A DNA stretch of 64,000 nt from CATQHP01 sp965205595 (GTDB lineage Bacteria > Acidobacteriota > Terriglobia > Bryobacterales > UBA6623). Position numbers and translations under genes: made by a program. The stretch covers positions 62,001 to 126,000 of the forward strand of contig CBDBHI010000030.1 of assembly GCA_965205595.1 (NCBI GenBank), given 5' to 3'. This document shows positions 8,366-17,398 of the stretch, piece after piece (position 1 is the stretch's first letter; each line of letters starts with the position of its first letter). The notes under the pieces were generated by a model. It did not search any database, was not told the DNA's origin, and saw only the letters and a list, made by a program, of their open reading frames with translations.

Positions 8366-10372
8366 ATGGCGATTCTGGCGCGTAACACCGGCCTCAGTGT
8401 AGCCGGAAACGTGTTGCTCCAAACTCTAGCGATCGCGACCGTGTTACTAGTCGTGGCGTCGCTGTCCGCCCAGACGGTCGACTTCAGAACGGATGTTTTT
8501 CCGGTCTTCGAGCGGCACAACTGCCGGGCGTGCCACAACGCTTCCGGGGTTGCCTCGGGGACCCGCTTGCACTTGCCGGGCGATTTTTCGTCCGAGAGCG
8601 CGATCGGGACCTTCGGCTATTCGTTGATCAAGCTGGTAAATCTGGACAAGCCGCTCGAATCGACACTTTTACTAAAACCAACCAATCGCATTCCTCACAC
8701 CGGTGGCGCTCTGATCGCTCGCGCGAGCGACGACGAGAAAGTCTGGATCCAATGGATTCGTTACCTCGCGGACAACCCCGAGGCGGCAAGACGGGCGGCT
8801 TCTCCCGCCGCCGCGGCTGCGACACGTGAGCCCTTGCGGCGGCTGACTCATCAGCAATATAACAACAGCGTTCGCGACCTGCTCGGAGACAAGACTCGTC
8901 CCGCCAATCGCTTCCCCGGCGAGGATTACGTCAACGGCTACACCAACCAGGCCGAGGCGCAGAGCATCACGCCGCTACTGGCCGAAGCCTATAGCAACGC
9001 CGCTGAACGCCTGGCACGGGGGGCCTTTCGTTTCGGTGGGGGCGATCTAGTCCCGTGTGAGCCGGTCTCGCCCGAAGATGAGCCTTGTGCCCAGAGATTC
9101 GTCCGTGAATTCGGGCTTCGAGCGTTCCGGCGCCCGCTAAGCGACGTGGAAACTTCGGCGTTCCAATCGTTGCTTTTGAGCGAATCGAAAAAGCAACAGA
9201 ACTTCTTCGCCGGCGCGCGGCTGGTCGTCGAAACGTTATTGCAGGCACCGGACTTTTTATTTCTAATCGAGCGGGACGACGACCCTGCCCATGACGCCTA
9301 CGCAGCTGCGGCGCGGCTGTCTTATTTGCTTTGGAATTCACTGCCTGACGACGAGCTGTTTCGAGCCGCTGGCGCGGGTGAGCTTTCGTTCCCGACGGAG
9401 GTGGAAACGCAGGTCCAGCGCATGCTCCAAGCGCCGGCCGCCCAAGAAGCGACAACGGAGTTCCTCGCGCAGTGGCTGCGATTCGACCGTGCGCTTGGAT
9501 CAGTAAAGGACGCCGTCAAGTACAAGGAATTTACGCCGCAAGTCGCCGAGGCGATGACCGAAGAAACCCGCCGGCTCTTCGCTCACCTCGTATGGAACGA
9601 CTTGGACTTCCGCGACTTCTTCACCGCGCGGTACACGTTCGCGAACAGTTTTCTGAGCGCGCTCTACAGCTTGCCGGAACCGACCGAGCCCTTCGCGAAG
9701 GTTGTGTACCCGGCCGGCTACGAGCGCGCCGGGGTACTAGGCCACGGGACTTTCTTAGCGCAAACCGGAAAGCCGGACGAGACGTCGCCCACCGAGCGAG
9801 GACTGTTCGTCCGTGAGCATTTCCTGTGTCAGGAAGTACCGCCGCCCCCGCCCGGCGTCAATGCTACTCTGCCGCCGTTGGCGATTGACGCCACACCGCT
9901 AACGACTCGCCAGGTGTTGGTCCAGATGCACACGGCGGATCCGACGTGCGCGAGTTGTCACCGCCTGGTTGACCCGATCGGGTTTGGCTTCGAGAAGTTC
10001 GACACGACGGGCCGCCGCCGCGAAACCCTGTCGGTCGCGCTACGGCCGACAGTCCAGCAGCGTAGAGAGGGCAAGAAACCCCAGATCCACGAGTTGCCGA
10101 TCGACTCAAGCGGGGTCATCGCGGGCTTGGCCGACTCGGAGTTTTCGTCGCCTGCCGAGGCCGGTCGAATCCTCGCCGAGAGCCGCGTTTGCCAGGAGTG
10201 CGTCGTCAAACAATATTTCCGCTACGCCTTTGGCCGGCACGAGACTGTCGATGACAAGCCGACCATCGACAGCGTGTCCAAAGCATTCCGCGACTCCGGC
10301 TTTCGATTTCGCGAGCTTATAATAACGTTGGCGACGTCGCCGGCGTTCCTTAGAACGTCCCAGGGGGAATGA
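8366..10372 (+). CDS. Haem c protein with DUF1587/1592/1588/1585 domains (second copy)
   Basis: This is a 668-residue paralogue of the product encoded at 6039-8123 and is transcribed divergently from it. It has a signal helix at residues about 15-35, then haem motif CRACH (Cys53, Cys56, His57). The DUF1587 motif is RRLTHQQYNNSVRDLLGD, followed by RAFRRPLSDVETSAFQ, then RLSYLLWNSLPDDELFRAA. The second haem-like CASCH precedes DPIGFGFEKFDTTGRRR. Its stop overlaps the start of the DUF1552 gene by four bases (ATGA), which means tight translational coupling. Compared with the first copy it has a different spacing between the N-terminal haem region and DUF1587, so the pair is diverged rather than freshly duplicated. 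Confidence 0.9.
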   Translation: MAILARNTGLSVAGNVLLQTLAIATVLLVVASLSAQTVDFRTDVFPVFERHNCRACHNASGVASGTRLHLPGDFSSESAIGTFGYSLIKLVNLDKPLESTLLLKPTNRIPHTGGALIARASDDEKVWIQWIRYLADNPEAARRAASPAAAAATREPLRRLTHQQYNNSVRDLLGDKTRPANRFPGEDYVNGYTNQAEAQSITPLLAEAYSNAAERLARGAFRFGGGDLVPCEPVSPEDEPCAQRFVREFGLRAFRRPLSDVETSAFQSLLLSESKKQQNFFAGARLVVETLLQAPDFLFLIERDDDPAHDAYAAAARLSYLLWNSLPDDELFRAAGAGELSFPTEVETQVQRMLQAPAAQEATTEFLAQWLRFDRALGSVKDAVKYKEFTPQVAEAMTEETRRLFAHLVWNDLDFRDFFTARYTFANSFLSALYSLPEPTEPFAKVVYPAGYERAGVLGHGTFLAQTGKPDETSPTERGLFVREHFLCQEVPPPPPGVNATLPPLAIDATPLTTRQVLVQMHTADPTCASCHRLVDPIGFGFEKFDTTGRRRETLSVALRPTVQQRREGKKPQIHELPIDSSGVIAGLADSEFSSPAEAGRILAESRVCQECVVKQYFRYAFGRHETVDDKPTIDSVSKAFRDSGFRFRELIITLATSPAFLRTSQGE

Positions 10373-11688
10373 TGAAGAAGACGACTTTGCCCCGGCGTTC
10401 CTTCTTGCGGGGACTTGGGGCTTTTGGAGCGGCGATCCAAATCCCGCTGCCGCCCTTGGTCTGCATGTTCACCTCGAACGGCACCGCCTACGCAGCCGAT
10501 TCAACGACGGGAACGGTCGAGCAGTCGGCTCCGAAACGCTTCGTCTTCTGGTTTAACGGCAACGGCATTCCCGAGCGCTACTGGATTCCGCTCGAGACGG
10601 GATCCGATTATGCCATGACGCCATGCCTGTCGCCGCTGGCGCGATTCCGTGACGACATTCACATCGTCTCGGGTTTGGACAATCCGAACGGCCGGACATC
10701 CGGGGTCGGCAACGCGCACCAACGCTCGATGAGCGCTCTCGTGTCGGGCGAAAAATTCACCGGGCGGGGCGCGGGAGCCGCTTCGATCGATCAAGTGATC
10801 GCCAACAAGATCGGCAGCGAGACGCGTTTTCGTTCGTTACAGATCGGAGTCTGCCAGGAGTCCTTCGGCACTAGCATTCAGCGCAACATGAGTTGGGCTG
10901 CCAAGAACCGTCCGCTGCCGCCGGAGTTGGTTCCGCACCGCTTATTCGATCGCCTATTCGGGACGCGCGACTACGGTTGGATCGAGCGCAAGACTAGTGT
11001 GCTCGACGCCGTAAACGAGCAGGCCAACCGTCTGCAAGGCTCGCTTGGAGTTGAGGATTCACGCCGCGTCGACGGCTACCTCGCCTCGATCAGAGACATG
11101 GAACGAGCCATCGCCGGCCTGCCGGAAGAATACGCGAAGGTGGTTGACGAGCCCCAAGCCGGCGTCGATCCGAAAGACTACCCGCGCATCTCGAAGCTCC
11201 AGACCGACCTCCTCGCGCACGCCTTCTCGTCGGGTCAAACGAGGGTCGCTTCTTATATGCTGTCGAAGTGCCAGAGCCTGGCCCGCTTCCCGTGGTTGGG
11301 CTTATCCCAAGCCCGCCATCACGAGTACAGCCACATGGGCGGAGCTCACCGCGATCGACAGCAAGAGGTCATGCGCGACATCTGCCGCTGGCATGTCGAA
11401 GAGTTTGCCTACTTGGTCGCCAAGCTCAAGGCGACACCCGAGGGTGCCGGCAATTTGTTGGACAACACCGCGCTGTTGTTCGTGCACGAGCACGCCGAGG
11501 CGAACAACCACAAGAACAGCGGTCACGCGGCGATCATCGCGGGTCACACCGGGCGCCTAGCGCACGGCCGGCATTCGAAGGTCGTCGGCACAATGGGCGA
11601 TCTCTATCGAACCGTAGCGGGCGAGCTTGGCGCGGAATTAGATTCGTTCCCGACCTCTGACCGGACGCTGACCCAACTGACCGCGTGA
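10369..11688 (+). CDS. DUF1552 secreted protein (second copy)
   Basis: This 439-residue protein has a clear Tat leader: LPRRSFLRGLGAFGAA within residues 7-22. The DUF1552 body includes RFVFWFNGNGIPERYWIP, a GLDNPNGRTSGVGNAHQRSMS segment, a central RVDGYLASIRDMERAI helix and LLDNTALLFVHEHAEANNHK near the end. The gene begins inside the last codons of the haem c gene (ATGA overlap), so the two are made together. It is the partner in the second of two divergent cassettes; the two DUF1552 proteins are clearly different in sequence. Confidence 0.88.
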   Translation: MMKKTTLPRRSFLRGLGAFGAAIQIPLPPLVCMFTSNGTAYAADSTTGTVEQSAPKRFVFWFNGNGIPERYWIPLETGSDYAMTPCLSPLARFRDDIHIVSGLDNPNGRTSGVGNAHQRSMSALVSGEKFTGRGAGAASIDQVIANKIGSETRFRSLQIGVCQESFGTSIQRNMSWAAKNRPLPPELVPHRLFDRLFGTRDYGWIERKTSVLDAVNEQANRLQGSLGVEDSRRVDGYLASIRDMERAIAGLPEEYAKVVDEPQAGVDPKDYPRISKLQTDLLAHAFSSGQTRVASYMLSKCQSLARFPWLGLSQARHHEYSHMGGAHRDRQQEVMRDICRWHVEEFAYLVAKLKATPEGAGNLLDNTALLFVHEHAEANNHKNSGHAAIIAGHTGRLAHGRHSKVVGTMGDLYRTVAGELGAELDSFPTSDRTLTQLTA

Positions 11689-11720
11689 GCGTCGCGCGCA
11701 TCGCCCGGCGGGCTAGCGCA

Positions 11721-12830
11721 CTACCAGATCAACTGGCACTTGGGGTTGCTTTCTTCGAAGTCCTCGACGCCCTGTTCGGTCACAGCCGACCCCGGCATGA
11801 TCAGTTTCTTTAACCCAGGATGCTTTGCCAGCTCCGCAAGCCCGGCATCGGTTATCGCGACTCCGGTCAAATCAAGAACCCTCAAACTCGGAATTTTGAG
11901 CAGCGCCACGGTAGCGGAGTCCGCCAGGCCGGCGGCATGAGCGAGCGTTAGTACTTCGAGGTTCCGCAGCTCCGCCAAGGCTGTCAGTCCTTTGGAGGTG
12001 ATCTTCGAGCGAGCCAGGTTCAATTCGCGAAGGCCGGTCAGTCGCGCGAGCTTCGATGCTCCGAGGTCGGTAATCAGGATGCGGTTGCGCAGCCGAGGCA
12101 CGCCGTCGCCGATGGCGGCGACGTACTCAGCGTTCGACGCCGCTAGGTTCAGTACTTCGAGGCCGCCAAGCGAAGCAATCGATTCGATATTCAGGTCGGT
12201 GGCCGTGATGCCCCAAACTCCGCTGTCTGTGATTTGCGATCCGCTCAAGTCGAGGTTCTTTAGATTTGGCAGCATTTGCAGGTAGCTAAGGCCGAGGTCG
12301 CTCACACGGTTGCCGCCGATGGCGATCTCCTCAAGATTCTCCAGCAGCTCGAGGTGTTCGAGCGCGGGACCCGTAATCTGCGTGATGCCAATGTCGAGCG
12401 ACCTGAGCGTGGGGATCTGAGCCAACGACGCCATACCGGAGTCCGATACACGCGCCCCGCGTAGGTCGAGCCACTCAAGCTTCTCAAGGTTCTTAAGGTG
12501 CGCGACGCCGGCCTCGGTCACGTGCTCACAGGCGAAAAGGTTAAGTCGCCGTAGATTAGACAGTTTGGCGACCGACGCCAGACCGATGTCTGTGATGTGC
12601 GTGCTCGATAGGTCGAGTGATTCGATCTGAGCGGCGGCCGTGAGCTTTTCGAGATCGATGTCCGTCACCCACGAGGCCCGCAGGTCGACGGAGCTGATCC
12701 GGCCCAGAGGATCTCGCGAAACCGAGCCGCTCAAATCCCACACCAGCGTTTCAACGTCGACTTCGAGCCGCGCGGCGAACAAGCCGGCGACTGCGAAGAA
12801 GGCGAACGTGGCTGCTCTCGCGGCCCTCAT
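11721..12830 (-). CDS. Secreted leucine-rich-repeat protein
   Basis: This 369-residue protein has an N-terminal signal (residues about 5-20). About a dozen repeats of some 24 residues follow, with pattern L..L..L.L..T.ITD.GL..L, as in LNLFACEHVTEAGVAHL. This is the cysteine-lacking LRR type common in Planctomycetes, Verrucomicrobia and Acidobacteria, and it should form a solenoid for protein binding. The start codon overlaps the stop of the larger LRR gene upstream by four bases, so the two are co-translated. The C-terminus ends on a repeat (FEESNPKCQLIW) with no cell-wall anchor. No catalytic domain is present. Confidence 0.82.
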   Translation of the reverse strand: MRAARAATFAFFAVAGLFAARLEVDVETLVWDLSGSVSRDPLGRISSVDLRASWVTDIDLEKLTAAAQIESLDLSSTHITDIGLASVAKLSNLRRLNLFACEHVTEAGVAHLKNLEKLEWLDLRGARVSDSGMASLAQIPTLRSLDIGITQITGPALEHLELLENLEEIAIGGNRVSDLGLSYLQMLPNLKNLDLSGSQITDSGVWGITATDLNIESIASLGGLEVLNLAASNAEYVAAIGDGVPRLRNRILITDLGASKLARLTGLRELNLARSKITSKGLTALAELRNLEVLTLAHAAGLADSATVALLKIPSLRVLDLTGVAITDAGLAELAKHPGLKKLIMPGSAVTEQGVEDFEESNPKCQLIW

Positions 12831-14863
12831 CCGGTTCGCCGATTCGGCAGCGTCGAATCACGGTCCCAAGTAATGTCGCAGCTTGGAAGCTTGGCCTTGA
12901 GTTTCGCGAGCCCTTCAGCGCTCACCAGCGTGTGATAGAGGTTGAGCGTTTCAAGCGCGCCGAGCGCACTAAGTGACCCGATCGCCTTGTCGCTGACCTC
13001 GGCGCTATCGAGTGAAAGCGCGCGCAAGTCGATAAGCCCACTTAGAGCCGAGAGTCCTTTATCGGAGACCGCAGTGTAGTCGAGGTTAAGCTGTTCGAGC
13101 CGAATAAGACCGGCAAGCTTCGCCAGCCCTTCGTCGCCGAGGCGCGTCTTGACGAAGTCGAGGCGCTTAAGGTTCGTGAGCGCCGCTATCGCGCTCACCC
13201 CCTCGTCGCTAATCTGCGTGTAACTCAGTGAAAGTCTTTCTAGCTGCGCCAGCGAGGCGAGGTGAGCAAGACCGTCGTCGGCAATCGCTGTCCCAGTTAA
13301 CAACAGTTCACGAAGCGACGTGAAGCGGGCGACGTATTCCAGGCCCGCATCCGTTACTGGAGCGTAAGCGACCGAAAGTCCGCGGAGTTTTGCAGCATGC
13401 CCTAAGGCCGCGAGGCCGTCGTCACTGACCGGAGTTGAGGCCAGGTCCAGCGACTCGAGACTGGGGAGTTCGCTTAACGCCTTGAGTCCCGGCCCCTCTA
13501 CCAACGTGTGACTGATGTTCAACGAGCGTAGAGAACGAAGATTCGCGAGAGCGGCCAGCCCCGTGTCAGTGGTGCGGGTGTGACTCAGGTCAAGTTCCTC
13601 GATGCTCGTCATGTCGCCAATCAGCGCCAAGCCGAGGTCGCTGATCTCCGTGGCCTGAAGGTTCAGCCTGGTTAGCCCGCGTAGGTCGACCAACACGCCT
13701 AGATTCGAGTCGCTAATGGCAGTGGCGGCCAGCGAGATTTCGGTGATGTGGCCGCCCTGAAGCGTCGCCTTTCCGCCGAGATCGCGAACCCATTCCGCAA
13801 TCTCCTTATCCCCTGCCGTTTGCGGAGCTCGTATCGCGGAAACCGCCACCGGAGCGGGATCAAGAAACGCAATCGAGCAATCCGGCTTCGCCACGCGCAG
13901 GCCTTCGACTCCTGCTCCCGAAACCCGGCTGTAGCGAAGGTCGAGCGAAGAGAGTTTCGGCAAAGCTTCCAGCTTCGCCAAGCCCGCGTTCGTGACGCGC
14001 GTGCCATAGAGATTGAGTTGCTCGAGCTGCTTCATCGCCGCCAGATGCGTCAGACCGGCATCGCTTACGCGAGCGCCGAGTAAGTTGAGCTTGCGGAGGT
14101 TGACCAATCCGGCGAGGTGCATCAAGCCTCTGTCCGAAATGTCCGCGGAGTCGAGGTCGAGTTCAACCAGTTTCCCAAGCCTACCCACCTGTTCGAGAGC
14201 CTGATCTGTGACGTAGCTGCCGCGCAGGTACAAGCGCTCAAGCTCCGGCAGTTCCGCAAGCACCGATGCGCTCTCATCATCAAAGTCGGTGTAGGAGAGA
14301 TCAAGTCTCCGTAGCTTCTTAAACGGTCCTAAACTACCGCCGGTGATACGGCAATACTTGAGCCTCAGATCGACGAGATTCACGAGTGGCGCAAGCTTTT
14401 CGATCCCGTGGTCAAAAACGCGAATACCGCTGTAGATGCTGTGGAAGGTGTGACTGAGGTGTAGCGTTTCGAGCGATGTTAGCCCCGCCAAGTTGGCCAA
14501 CTCGTCACTCTCATCGATCTTGCCCTGCGGGCCGCAGCAGACCGGATTCCACATCGTGCCGGGCAGGTGCAATTCTCGAAGATCCGCGAGGCCCTTTAAT
14601 CTCGACAGCTCGGAGGGTTCGATCAAGGTGCCCTGTAGGTCGACCGTGCGGATGGTGAACCCCGCTGGGGGAATATCGGCGGTCGATCTTAGCGGGCGCG
14701 ATTCTCCGTGAAGAATCACGCTGCCGCCTTTTGACAACACCCAGGCGGCGGTCCGCGATTCTATGCGGGAATTCTCGGCCGAATCCGCCTGCGCCGATCG
14801 AAGGGCGAATACGAGAATCAAGCCCAGAGCGAAAGCGAAAGACCGTCTCGAAAGAGAACCCAT
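12827..14863 (-). CDS. Large secreted leucine-rich-repeat protein
   Basis: The protein has 678 residues with a signal peptide (residues about 8-26, cut near AQA). It carries two blocks of LRRs split by a non-LRR linker. The first block is roughly 85-330. The linker is about 330-375 and repeats the EIAEWVRDLGGKATLQGG motif, which resembles the N-terminal WVLSKGGSVILHGESRPL segment. The second block is roughly 375-660. So the gene looks like an internal duplication of a 'cap plus LRR' unit. The downstream 369-residue gene carries the same cap-like start (VETLVWDLSGSVSRD), suggesting a common ancestor. It is probably exported and protein-binding; targets are unknown. Confidence 0.82.
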   Translation of the reverse strand: MGSLSRRSFAFALGLILVFALRSAQADSAENSRIESRTAAWVLSKGGSVILHGESRPLRSTADIPPAGFTIRTVDLQGTLIEPSELSRLKGLADLRELHLPGTMWNPVCCGPQGKIDESDELANLAGLTSLETLHLSHTFHSIYSGIRVFDHGIEKLAPLVNLVDLRLKYCRITGGSLGPFKKLRRLDLSYTDFDDESASVLAELPELERLYLRGSYVTDQALEQVGRLGKLVELDLDSADISDRGLMHLAGLVNLRKLNLLGARVSDAGLTHLAAMKQLEQLNLYGTRVTNAGLAKLEALPKLSSLDLRYSRVSGAGVEGLRVAKPDCSIAFLDPAPVAVSAIRAPQTAGDKEIAEWVRDLGGKATLQGGHITEISLAATAISDSNLGVLVDLRGLTRLNLQATEISDLGLALIGDMTSIEELDLSHTRTTDTGLAALANLRSLRSLNISHTLVEGPGLKALSELPSLESLDLASTPVSDDGLAALGHAAKLRGLSVAYAPVTDAGLEYVARFTSLRELLLTGTAIADDGLAHLASLAQLERLSLSYTQISDEGVSAIAALTNLKRLDFVKTRLGDEGLAKLAGLIRLEQLNLDYTAVSDKGLSALSGLIDLRALSLDSAEVSDKAIGSLSALGALETLNLYHTLVSAEGLAKLKAKLPSCDITWDRDSTLPNRRTG

Positions 14864-14936
14864 TCCGGTCGTAGCTTACCATTCGAGGTTCGTCACCGAG
14901 CGAAATCCCAAGGCCAAGCTCGGTCGATTTCGATCG

Positions 14937-15030
14937 CCTAACCCGAACTTGATTTTTCAAGCTGCCCGCCAAGCTACTTGTTGGACGAAACCTTTCGGAG
15001 TACCGAGCCGCGCCGCCTCGCGGTGCGGTC
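14937..15030 (+). repeat. Dispersed ~90-bp repeat, copy A
   Basis: This stretch fills much of the 307-bp gap between the LRR gene and the insertion sequence. It matches the reverse complement of 26411-26500. The shared run includes GATTTTTCAA-CTGCCCGCC, AAGCTACTTGTTGGACGAAA and TACCGAGCCGCGCCGCCTC. Each copy lies within 300 bp of a copy of the same IS630-type element. It is not coding. It may be a degraded mobile-element end or a REP-like repeat. Confidence 0.6.
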
Positions 15031-15170
15031 CTCTCTACGAAGCGGGAAGAAGAACCTCCGGGCGGGGACTGCAACATGCAATCTCGCTATCTCTCCACCT
15101 CGAGGAACACTCATGCTGCCCGGCCCCTTCCAAGCCGGCCCTAGCCAATGAATCGACCCAATCGCAACTA

Positions 15171-16288
15171 GTACTAGTTGCGTAAGTTAGAATATTTACT
15201 GGCGAGGGGACGAGGGGCGACGACGGTCTTGGTCCATTCGAACGGAGTAGCCTTGGAGTTGTAGACGCGGACGAAGCTGTCGATGGCCTCGCGCACCTGC
15301 CGGGGGGAAGTGAAACTCGCCCCCCGCAAGGCGCGGCGGCTCAGAATCGAAAACCACACCTCAACCTGATTCATCCACGAACTGTAGGTCGGCGTGTAGT
15401 GAAAATGGATGTTCGCATGACGTTGCAGCCAGCGGTCATTTTTGGGCTTGTGAGTGTTCAAGTTATCCAAGATGATGTGGATCTCGCGGCCTTCGTGGAT
15501 GGCCGCGATGTGGTTCATGAAGTCGAGAAACTCGCGACGCCGTCGGCGCCAATAGTGTCCGGCGATGATGAATCCGGTAGCCACTTCCAGCGCGGCGAAA
15601 AGCGGCGTCGTGCCGTGCCGCCTGTAGCCGTGCGAGAAGCCCGTCAAGGCCTTGCCGTTGGGCAAGCGTAGCCAGCCCTGCGCTCGCTCCAAGGCCTGGA
15701 TGCTCGGCTTCTCGTCGACCGCGAGCACCACGGCGTTTTCCGGCGGGCTGAGGTAGAGTCCGACAATGTCGGCGGCCTTGCGAGCGAACTCCGGGTCGGT
15801 TGACAAACACCAACTGCGCCGCCGCCGCAAGGACACGCCGAGCTGCCGCAGTACGCGCCAGACTTGATGCTTGCTGACGTCGCCGAGAGCTTCCGCGAGC
15901 AGTTCGCCTGTCCAAGTGGCGTGCCCTTCGGGCGGAGCTTCGTCGAGTTGGCAGAGGATGCGTTTGCGCGTCGCTTGGTCGTACCGCGCGGGCCTGCCGG
16001 AACGCGCTTGATCGCATAATCCCGCCAGACGTTGCTGGGCGAAGCGGGTGCGCCATTTCGACACGCGCGCCGCCGGGGATCCCAGTTGCCGGGCGATCTC
16101 GGCGGTCGAGGTAGCGGCGGCCGCCAGCAGCACAATGCGAGCGCGCTCCACCATGCGCCGTTCGGACTTGTGGCCGCGCACCCAGAGTCGCAGCGTCTCT
16201 TCTTCCTCGGCGTTCAGTCGAATCACCGTTGCCGGTCTTGCCATACCGACATTTTACAGTTAAAGGCCTTACTTTCGCAAGTTAGTAC
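15171..16288 (-). mobile_element. IS630-family insertion sequence, copy 1 (1118 bp)
   Basis: The element is bounded by TA at 15169-15170 and 16289-16290. With the flanking C and G this gives a CTAG target with TA duplication, as known for IS630. The terminal inverted repeats begin GTACT and match at 17 of 21 positions between the two ends in copies 2 and 3. This copy lacks one T in its left end (GTACTAGTTG instead of GTACTTAGTTG), which makes it one base shorter and changes the transposase stop from TAA to TAG. Otherwise it appears identical to the copies at 25023-26141 and 41523-42641. Confidence 0.93.
15174..16244 (-). CDS. IS630-family transposase (copy 1)
   Basis: This 356-residue protein has an N-terminal pair of helix-turn-helix regions (residues about 40-140, with TAEIARQLGSPAARVSKW) and a DDE catalytic domain. 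VLAVDEKPSIQALERAQ gives the first Asp, IHIILDNLNTHKP the second, and HYTPTYSSWMNQVEVWFSIL the Glu. All catalytic residues are present, so it should be active for cut-and-paste transposition into TA. The translation is identical in all three copies in the window. Confidence 0.95.
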   Translation of the reverse strand: MARPATVIRLNAEEEETLRLWVRGHKSERRMVERARIVLLAAAATSTAEIARQLGSPAARVSKWRTRFAQQRLAGLCDQARSGRPARYDQATRKRILCQLDEAPPEGHATWTGELLAEALGDVSKHQVWRVLRQLGVSLRRRRSWCLSTDPEFARKAADIVGLYLSPPENAVVLAVDEKPSIQALERAQGWLRLPNGKALTGFSHGYRRHGTTPLFAALEVATGFIIAGHYWRRRRREFLDFMNHIAAIHEGREIHIILDNLNTHKPKNDRWLQRHANIHFHYTPTYSSWMNQVEVWFSILSRRALRGASFTSPRQVREAIDSFVRVYNSKATPFEWTKTVVAPRPLASKYSNLRN

Positions 16289-16387
16289 TAGCTCACTGAA
16301 ACGGCGCGGGATATGATGTTAGCTCCGTCAGGTCAGGTCTACGCTCAGAGCGGACCAATTCGAGCGGTCCAAGGAGTTATAGTTGTG

Positions 16388-16798
16388 ATGAAAAAGATTT
16401 GTTGGATTCTGTTAGCCTCAGCTCTTCTGGCAATCGCCGCCGTTGGCGATCATTCCTTCACAATCAAAACGGCTGAAGTAGACTGGGCTCCGGTTGAAAT
16501 GGATGGTATGCCGCCGGGCCTCCAACTTCAATCGCTGCACGAGAACCCGCGCACGAATATGATGTCGGCGATAGTGAAGTACCCCCAGGGCTTCCGCGAG
16601 CCCCGTCACCACCATGACACTTGTGGACACTACATTTACGTTCTAAAGGGCCGTCTAACTGCCCCGGGGGGAGACCTTCTTCCCGGCATGTTCGCCTACG
16701 TCGCCCCAAAAGAACCGCACGGCCCCTACACCGCGCTCGAAGGTACCGAGATCATTTTCTACACCGACGGCGCGTTCGACTTCATTTCGGACGAGTAA
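16388..16798 (+). CDS. Secreted single-domain cupin protein
   Basis: I chose ATG 16388 because an AAGGAG site lies at 16371-16376 and the product then begins with a good signal peptide (MKKICWILLASALLAIAAVG). The upstream ATG at 16313 would add 25 unlikely residues; GTG 16385 is an alternative. The body is a small beta barrel with metal-binding cupin residues in FREPRHHHDTCGHYIYVLKG and a second motif near EPHGPYTALEGTEIIFYTDG. It is probably a periplasmic cupin of unknown substrate. A wrecked second cupin follows directly after its stop codon. Confidence 0.72.
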   Translation: MKKICWILLASALLAIAAVGDHSFTIKTAEVDWAPVEMDGMPPGLQLQSLHENPRTNMMSAIVKYPQGFREPRHHHDTCGHYIYVLKGRLTAPGGDLLPGMFAYVAPKEPHGPYTALEGTEIIFYTDGAFDFISDE

Positions 16799-16799
16799 C

Positions 16800-17356
16800 G
16801 ATGCCCAGCCCGACAGCTACCGTACGCTAACGGATGTTCATCAGGGCGCGGGTGAGGTCCGGTTTGGAACGTTGTTGCCGGGCTCGGCGTTTAGCTCGCA
16901 GTTCTTGTTTGTCCATCGCGGCCAGATTCAACCGAAAGGCGGTATCGGCCATCACGTACACAGCCACATGGAAGAGATGTTTTTCATCCTCGACGCTGAG
17001 GCGCAGTTCACGATCAATGGCCGCACCTCGCTGATTCCTGGGCCGGCCTCCGTTCCATGCCGCATGAGTAACGCTCACGGGATCTACAACCCCAGTGACA
17101 AACCAGTGCAGTGGATGAACATCGCCGTTAGTACGCGCAAGGGCAGGTACGATGCGTTCAATCTTGGTGACGATCGCGTCGGCGCCGAACTCGACAAAAT
17201 CCCGGTGTTCATTAACGCCCGCTACGGCAAGAAACTTCTCAAGCCGATCGAAAAAATGCACGGCGGACGCGGCACACGCCGCCGGCGTCGTCGGCTTGCA
17301 GTGCCAGCCCGAGCAGCGGATCGAGTTCCGCAATATCGAGTTGCTCCCTCGTTAGC
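16800..17356 (+). pseudogene. Broken cupin gene joined to a DUF1080-type tail
   Basis: A cupin frame runs without an ATG from about 16800: QPDSYRTLTDVHQGAGEVRF, then FVHRGQIQPKGGIGHHVHSH and MEEMFFILDAEAQFTINGR, up to KPIEKMHGG. The start and signal sequence are missing, and the second cupin half expected after MHGG is gone. From about 17250 another frame reads GVVGLQCQPEQRIEFRNIEL and ends at the TAG near 17354. That is the typical last strand of a DUF1080 (3-keto-disaccharide hydrolase-like) domain. So deletions have joined remnants of two genes. A TTG start at 16872 could still make a short cupin, but with a meaningless Arg-rich tail. Confidence 0.65.
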
Positions 17357-17398
17357 TGTTGCGTGCTAACGTGCAACGCAACGGCCAACGGCCGTCGC

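Noticed and set aside
12276..14314. Several long antisense frames inside the LRR genes
   Set aside because: They mirror the GC-rich repeat pattern of the LRR coding strand and have no start signals or domains.
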